Positions 59,611 through 64,000 of a stretch of 64,000 nt of DNA are shown here, one piece after another. Position 1 is the stretch's first letter; each line of letters starts with the position of its first letter. The translations under genes were made by a program, and so were the position numbers. The notes beneath the pieces were generated by a model. It had not been told where the DNA came from, did no database searches, and saw nothing but the letters and a program-made list of their open reading frames with translations. Source of the DNA: Petrimonas mucosa (lineage in GTDB: Bacteria > Bacteroidota > Bacteroidia > Bacteroidales > Dysgonomonadaceae); assembly GCF_900095795.1 (NCBI RefSeq), contig NZ_LT608328.1, positions 558,001 through 622,000 on the forward strand. Reading direction: 5' to 3'.

Positions 59611-61082
59611 AGTCGAGCCTTAAAAAGCCCATTTTTCTCTGGTTTGTAAAATTTCACCTCCCCTGATGGGGTGAAGTTGCCTGTTCAGGAACACAATTAT
59701 CTTTTCAAGGAAGAGCCAAAAAGATGACTTCCACTTGTTCATCATCCTTTTGAAGTTGAATCCGGCAGCTGCGAGCATAACATTGATCTCATCCCCGGTG
59801 ATTCCCTTGTAGTAATTGCAGGAGAGACGGTGATCTTCTTTCAGGTGTCCGATTACAGGCTCAATACCTGCCCGCTTGCGGAAGTACTTTCTCTCTTTAT
59901 TCTTCCTATAGGTGCTTAGAGCCTTTGAAAAGGATTTGGGGATGTGGATGAGTGTATCCCTGACTTTACTTCTTCCCCGGTACCCCCTGTCGCAGATACC
60001 GTTTCGGGGTTTTCTTTCCGTCAACTTCTCCACTTGCTCGATAGCCTTGTCTAGCGTGTGCCCGTCAAATTCATTTCTAAAACTCAGTGCTCCAACAATT
60101 ACACCGCTACCGGTTCGTGTGATGGATACCTTGTTTCCAAACTCGTACAGTTTATGCTCTTTCCCCTTGCTGATGCATTGCACATCCACCTCGTGCAGTG
60201 AATAAACCTTGTTCTTGTCTTTCTTCTTCTGGGCCAGTACCCGCTTGTACAGGTCCAGTTCATTCCGGTAACCATCAACCATGGTACCCAGCTTCCTTTC
60301 CACATCGCGTACCAGCCGTCCGGCTATGGTTCTCACTTTCTTATCCGCTTTCCTGGCTTTACCCTTGTTTCGTGGGTGATTTCGGAAGCGCTGATCGTAG
60401 GAAAGATCTTTCAGGATTCGCCTGTAACTCTGGCGCAAATCCAAACTGTTCCTGTCTGCTATCTTCCAGCACCTCTTGATAATCTTCTTTGCCAGTTTGT
60501 CATCCGTGGGGAAGGTGATATTTTTCTCCTGGACAGTGGTGTCGATGTAAACGTCCTTGTCGTTCGAGTCTTTACCATTGATACGGATGCTCTCCCTTAA
60601 GATCAGCTCAATACCCTCTTTGCCGATGCGGTGACGGAAATGAACCAACTCTGACGCTTCACAAGGAACACGAGGTTGGAATTCCTGTTCACCACAAAAA
60701 TACTGGTAGTAATTGTTTTCACTCCATTGTTCCACCACGCTTTCATCCGAGAGATCTCGGATGTGTTTCAGGATCAATAATCCCACCATCAGGCGAATGG
60801 GCTTCGCCGGACGTCCGTTATCGGGACAATACAGGGGTGAGAACTCTCTTTCAAACATCTCCCAATCAATTTTATTGGCCAGAATGAATAGCGGGTGCTT
60901 ATGATTCAATGTGCTTTCCAGTGAAAAGAACAATGAGTGTTGTGAACGGTCTTGTTGTTTTGCCAGCATGATTTTCTGCAAGATTTATATCTCAAATTTA
61001 CGAAAACTTGCAGATATAACCAAGGAAAATATCTATTATTTTACTGTATCATAGACGATTGAATACTTTTTAAGGGCTGACT
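59611..61082 (-). mobile_element. IS5-superfamily insertion sequence
   Basis: The 1,472-bp element has imperfect terminal inverted repeats, AGTCGAGCCTTAAAAAG (59611-59627) and the complement of CTTTTTAAGGGCTGACT (61066-61082), 14 of 17 bases matching. The four bases AACT flank both ends (59607-59610, 61083-61086), consistent with a target duplication. One intact transposase gene fills it, so the element may still be active. Confidence 0.75.
59620..60969 (-). CDS. IS5-superfamily transposase (DUF772 plus DDE domain)
   Basis: The 449-residue product has an N-terminal DUF772-like region (LFILANKIDWEMFEREFSPLYC, GRPAKPIRLMVGLLILKHIRDLSDESVVEQWSENNYYQYFCG) and the DDE catalytic core: Asp in KDVYIDTTVQEKNI, Asp in GICDRGYRGRSKV and Glu in AGIEPVIGHLKEDHRL. 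No frameshift or stop was seen. ATG 60969 is preferred to the TTG at 60981. It carries out cut-and-paste transposition of the 1.47 kb element. Confidence 0.9.
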   Translation of the reverse strand: MLAKQQDRSQHSLFFSLESTLNHKHPLFILANKIDWEMFEREFSPLYCPDNGRPAKPIRLMVGLLILKHIRDLSDESVVEQWSENNYYQYFCGEQEFQPRVPCEASELVHFRHRIGKEGIELILRESIRINGKDSNDKDVYIDTTVQEKNITFPTDDKLAKKIIKRCWKIADRNSLDLRQSYRRILKDLSYDQRFRNHPRNKGKARKADKKVRTIAGRLVRDVERKLGTMVDGYRNELDLYKRVLAQKKKDKNKVYSLHEVDVQCISKGKEHKLYEFGNKVSITRTGSGVIVGALSFRNEFDGHTLDKAIEQVEKLTERKPRNGICDRGYRGRSKVRDTLIHIPKSFSKALSTYRKNKERKYFRKRAGIEPVIGHLKEDHRLSCNYYKGITGDEINVMLAAAGFNFKRMMNKWKSSFWLFLEKIIVFLNRQLHPIRGGEILQTREKWAF

Positions 61083-61089
61083 AACTATT

Positions 61090-62049
61090 ATGTTGCTTAT
61101 GAAAAAATACAAACAGTTAACTTCAGAACAAAGGTACGCGATTTATTTAGGTTTAGAAAACGGTGACACCCAGCGGACGATCGCTAGCTTGATAGGTGTC
61201 AGTCCTTCAGCGGTGTCCAGGGAGTTGCAGCGCAACAAGGACAAGCGCGGGGGCTACTCGTGGCGACTGGCCCACGAGATGGCGATGGAGAGAAGGGAAC
61301 GCCTGCCCGGCAACCGGGCCACCCCGGAATGGATCAAACAAAAGGTGATCCGGCTCGTGCGCAAGGACTGGTCGCCCGGGCAAATCAGCGGACACCTGAG
61401 AAAGAAGGAGAATATCCGGGTCTCCCACGAGACCATCTACAAGTGGATCCGGGAGGACAAGAAGGCCGGGGGCGACCTTTACAAGCATTGCCGTCACAGG
61501 CTCAAGCACCGCAAGAGACCGGTGGGCTCCGTTAGAGGCATCCCCAACCGCAGGAGCATCCGGGAAAGGCCCGTGGAGGCCGACGGGAAGCGCTTCGGCG
61601 ACTTCGAGATGGACACGATGATAGGGGCCGACCAGTCGGAGGCGATACTGACGGTGACGGAAAGGAAGACGAACCTCGTGATGATCGGGGAACTGCCCCG
61701 CGGAAGGGACTCGAAAGGGTTGGCCAAGGTGCTGTGCCGCATGTTGCTACCCTACAAGGACGTGATAAGGACGATCACCACGGACAACGGCTTGGAGTTC
61801 GCGGCGCACGAACGGATCACGGAGATGCTGGAAGCCCCGGTGTACTTCACCGACCCCTATTCGGCATGGCAAAAAGGATCGATCGAAAACGCGAACAAGC
61901 TCATCCGGCAATACATCCCCAAGGGGGCGTCCTTCAAGAACTATCCACCCGACAGATTGAAGCGGATACAGCACAGGCTGAATGAAAGACCGAGGAAAAA
62001 ATTGGACTTTAACACACCCAAAGTTGAGTTTTACAAACAATTAATGTAA
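61090..62049 (+). CDS. IS30-family transposase
   Basis: The 319-residue product starts KKYKQLTSEQRYAIYLGLENGDTQRTIASLIGVSPSAVSRELQRN, the helix-turn-helix of IS30 transposases. The RNase-H-like core has Asp in FGDFEMDTMIG, Asp in ITTDNGLEF and Glu in SAWQKGSIENANKLIRQYIPKG. It looks intact, but the IS5-like insertion sits directly upstream (ends 61082) and probably separates it from its own promoter. M4 (61099) is the alternative start. Confidence 0.93.
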   Translation: MLLMKKYKQLTSEQRYAIYLGLENGDTQRTIASLIGVSPSAVSRELQRNKDKRGGYSWRLAHEMAMERRERLPGNRATPEWIKQKVIRLVRKDWSPGQISGHLRKKENIRVSHETIYKWIREDKKAGGDLYKHCRHRLKHRKRPVGSVRGIPNRRSIRERPVEADGKRFGDFEMDTMIGADQSEAILTVTERKTNLVMIGELPRGRDSKGLAKVLCRMLLPYKDVIRTITTDNGLEFAAHERITEMLEAPVYFTDPYSAWQKGSIENANKLIRQYIPKGASFKNYPPDRLKRIQHRLNERPRKKLDFNTPKVEFYKQLM

Positions 62050-62121
62050 ATTGCACTTGCTGCTTGACTCTGCCTGTCGGTATATTTTTGTCTGCTCACT
62101 TCGCATTCTGAGAAATATTCG

Positions 62122-62129
62122 TATCTTTG
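62122..62129 (+). promoter_or_regulatory. Likely -7 box of spt
   Basis: TATCTTTG fits TAnnTTTG, 59 bases before the spt start and 54 bases past the IS30 end, so spt keeps its own promoter. Confidence 0.5.
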
Positions 62130-62187
62130 TGTCTTAGTTTTTATTGGAAAATAGATAAAATATCCAACTCATTTTAATTTTTATCTG

Positions 62188-63378
62188 ATGAATCTGTTAA
62201 AAGAGAAGATGATGAAATATGATGCCCCGCAGAAATTCAAATCGGCAGGCATTTATCCATATTTCAGGGTTATCGAAAGCGATCAGGATACGGAGGTGGT
62301 TATTAATGGCAAGAAAGTGTTGATGTTTGGTTCAAACGCTTATTTGGGCCTGACCAACCATCCGAAAGTAAAGGATGCGGCGATCGAAGCCACCAGAAAG
62401 TATGGGACAGGCATGGCCGGTTCTCGTTTTCTGAACGGTACATTGGATATCCATGTAGAGCTCGAGCGCAAGCTGGCTAATTTTTTGAGAAAAGATGACG
62501 CCATCGTTTTCTCCACCGGATTCACGGTAAATGAAGGTGTACTGGGCGCTGTCACCGGACGAGAAGATTATATCATCTGGGATGAAAGGAACCATGCTTC
62601 CATTATCGAAGGGACCCGTGTCTCTTTCTCAACCAAGTTCAAGTTCCGCCACAACGACATGGTATCGCTGGAAAGGCAGTTGAAGCGTTGCGATCCCAAC
62701 AAGGTGAAACTGATTGTAGTGGACGGTGTCTTCAGTATGGAGGGAGATCTGGCCGATCTGCCGGGAATCGTCAAGCTGGCCAGGAAGTACAACGCCAACA
62801 TCATGGTGGATGAAGCACATGGTTTGGGGGTATTGGGCCGGAAGTACAACGGAAAGGGTACGTGCGACCATTTCGGGTTGTTGCCCGAGGTGGATCTTAT
62901 CATGGGTACTTTCAGCAAATCGCTCGCTTCCATCGGAGGTTTCATCGCCGGAGACTATCATACGATCAATTATCTGCGGCACAATGCCCGCACCTATATC
63001 TTTAGTGCGAGCATTACGCCTGCAGCAACTGCCGCCGCATCGGCAGCGCTGGATATATTGCGCAGCGAGCCCGAGCGGATCAAGCGCTTGTGGGAGTTGA
63101 CCCACTATACCATTCAGCAGTTCAAGGATCGCGGCTTCGAGGTGGGTCCCACTTCAACGCCGATCATTCCGCTCTATGTCCGCAGCGACGAGAAGACCTT
63201 TGCCATAACGAAAGAGCTGTTTGAAGAGGGTATCTTCGTGAACCCGGTAGTTCCTCCCGCCGTCGCTCCGAACGAAACGTTGCTCCGTTTCTCGTTGATG
63301 GCGACACATACATACGAACAGATCGATTTCGCCATCGACCATATAGATAAAATATTCCGGAGATATGGTGTGATCTGA
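62188..63378 (+). CDS. spt: Serine palmitoyltransferase (alpha-oxoamine synthase)
   Basis: The 396-residue PLP enzyme condenses serine with a fatty acyl-CoA, the first step of sphingolipid synthesis, a hallmark of Bacteroidota. Motifs are MFGSNAYLGLTNHPKV, GTGMAGSRFLNGTLDIHVELE, WDERNHASIIEG, MVDEAHGLGVLGRKYNGKGTCDHFG, and the PLP lysine in GTFSKSLASIGGFIAGD (near 245). The related 2-amino-3-ketobutyrate ligase is less likely given the sequence pattern. It is adjacent to the nested insertion elements and followed by ribF. Confidence 0.9.
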   Translation: MNLLKEKMMKYDAPQKFKSAGIYPYFRVIESDQDTEVVINGKKVLMFGSNAYLGLTNHPKVKDAAIEATRKYGTGMAGSRFLNGTLDIHVELERKLANFLRKDDAIVFSTGFTVNEGVLGAVTGREDYIIWDERNHASIIEGTRVSFSTKFKFRHNDMVSLERQLKRCDPNKVKLIVVDGVFSMEGDLADLPGIVKLARKYNANIMVDEAHGLGVLGRKYNGKGTCDHFGLLPEVDLIMGTFSKSLASIGGFIAGDYHTINYLRHNARTYIFSASITPAATAAASAALDILRSEPERIKRLWELTHYTIQQFKDRGFEVGPTSTPIIPLYVRSDEKTFAITKELFEEGIFVNPVVPPAVAPNETLLRFSLMATHTYEQIDFAIDHIDKIFRRYGVI

Positions 63379-63399
63379 CATGAAAATAAGGACGACAGC

Positions 63400-63430
63400 A
63401 AGACCTCGAAATTCGCTTTCGGGGTCTTTT
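63400..63430 (+). terminator. Terminator after spt
   Basis: AAGACCtCGAA pairs with TTTCGgGGTCTTTT around a short loop, followed by TTTTGCTT. It sits 22 bases past the spt stop. Confidence 0.7.
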
Positions 63431-63493
63431 GCTTCATACGAAAAACCAAAGATATCCTTTAGACGTTAAGAGTATTCACAAAGAGAAACTATC

Positions 63494-64000
63494 TTGCAAC
63501 TCATCGATTTATCCCATAGGAGAAAAACCGGATTGCCCGGAGTAGTAGCAACCCTGGGCTTTTTTGACGGTGTACATGTCGGCCACCGCCATCTGATCAG
63601 CCAGGTAAAAGCCGAAGCTGGCCGGCTGGGATTGCCATCGGCTGTCATCACCTTTCCTGTACACCCGCGAAAGGTGTTGCAGGCCGACTATCAACCCAAG
63701 CTGCTTTGCGGTTATGAGGAAAAACTTGAGCAGCTGGCTACCACAGAGGTAGATTATTGTATCAGCCTGCCCTTTACTACGGAACTCTCCAGACTTACAG
63801 CACGTGAATTCATCACTGACGTGTTGACGGAGCGTATCGGGGTACACACCTTTCTTGTGGGTTACGACCACAGGTTTGGACATAACCGGGAAGAGGGCGT
63901 TGATGCCTACCTCTCTTACGGCAACTCAGTGGGAATGAATGTTATCCAGGCAACGGAGTTGCGAGTGGAGGGCGAAAATGTGAGCTCGTCCCGGATCAGG
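63494..64000 (+). CDS. ribF: Riboflavin kinase / FAD synthetase, C-terminus cut off by window edge
   Basis: An open frame of 169 codons runs off the right edge. It starts with TTG at 63494 (MQLIDLSHRR), the usual N-terminus of Bacteroidota RibF; no ATG is present. FAD synthetase motifs are ATLGFFDGVHVGHRHLI, SAVITFPVHPRKVL, LPFTTELSRLTAREFI, GYDHRFGHNREEG and the ENVSSSRIR end seen here. The kinase domain would lie beyond the window. Together with ribD at 34940-36001 it makes FMN and FAD. Confidence 0.88.
   Translation, partial: MQLIDLSHRRKTGLPGVVATLGFFDGVHVGHRHLISQVKAEAGRLGLPSAVITFPVHPRKVLQADYQPKLLCGYEEKLEQLATTEVDYCISLPFTTELSRLTAREFITDVLTERIGVHTFLVGYDHRFGHNREEGVDAYLSYGNSVGMNVIQATELRVEGENVSSSRIR

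Larger units (their letters stand above)
59443..62067 (+). mobile_element. IS30-like element interrupted by an IS5-like element
   Basis: Ends are inferred from imperfect inverted repeats, TCAAcTTAGAAGTGCAA at 59443-59459 and its partner TTGCACTTGCTGCTTGA at 62051-62067 (12 of 17 match when aligned). Without the nested 1,476-base insertion the element would be about 1,149 bp, normal for IS30. The left end lies upstream of two hairpins and the IS5 insertion site. Boundaries are approximate. Confidence 0.6.

Noticed and set aside
59442-59657. A 71-codon minus-strand frame across the IS30/IS5 junction
   Set aside because: It runs through the terminator hairpin and the inverted repeat, so coding is implausible.
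1-64000. CRISPR arrays, tRNA or rRNA genes
   Set aside because: No regularly spaced repeats, T-arm-like motifs outside genes, or rRNA-like sequence were found by eye.

Overview
The window looks like chromosomal DNA from a Bacteroidota species, most likely order Bacteroidales; a Dysgonomonadaceae or Porphyromonadaceae-like genus is a guess. The evidence is promoter-like boxes of the Bacteroidota form (TTTG, 19 bases, TAnnTTTG) before many genes, a PorV homologue of the type IX secretion system, a serine palmitoyltransferase, a sigma/FecR/TonB-receptor/DUF4249 locus, the DUF6089-uppS-bamA-skp-skp envelope cluster, and the trp gene order B-E-G-D-C-F-A. No rRNA, tRNA or CRISPR array was seen.

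Layout. 1-10.1 kb holds secreted carbohydrate-active genes: a truncated glycosidase-like lipoprotein, a GH2 enzyme, a sialidase-like lipoprotein, a decayed sialidase fragment, a zinc-ribbon YjdM/PhnA protein, a CotH lipoprotein and a GH5 enzyme. 10.1-16.9 kb holds a DHFR-like reductase, a redoxin-fold protein without its cysteines, gpmA, a MATE exporter, cyuA and a DUF2851 gene. 17.0-24.9 kb is a plus-strand run: an Ig-like lipoprotein, DUF3108, an ABM-fold protein, rex, an FAH-family enzyme, porV, ispF, a methyltransferase, a PduO-type adenosyltransferase and DUF2795. 25.0-36.0 kb is mostly minus strand: pgeF, obgE and adk, then the outer-membrane biogenesis set (two Skp-like chaperones, bamA, uppS, DUF6089, DUF6242) and ribD. 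36.0-39.2 kb holds prmC, recX, comF, pyrE and an SRPBCC protein. 39.5-45.6 kb is a cell-surface signalling locus. 45.6-53.2 kb holds a DMT transporter and the full tryptophan operon. 53.4-59.3 kb holds a beta-galactosidase, rlmD, a TraB/GumN lipoprotein, a small membrane protein and ferritin. 59.4-62.1 kb is an IS5-like element apparently nested in an IS30-like element. spt and the start of ribF end the window.

The most interesting signal is upstream of trpB. A promoter is followed by a 19-codon reading frame with two adjacent Trp codons, a possible protector hairpin, a possible antiterminator pairing and a rho-independent terminator with a U6 tail. This is the layout of a ribosome-mediated transcription attenuator controlling the seven-gene trp operon. 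Other points of note are a Gly/Tyr-rich repeat inside the BamA barrel, the nested insertion sequences beside spt, a sialidase gene relic, and an unrelated envelope-protein gene sitting between an ECF sigma factor and its FecR partner.
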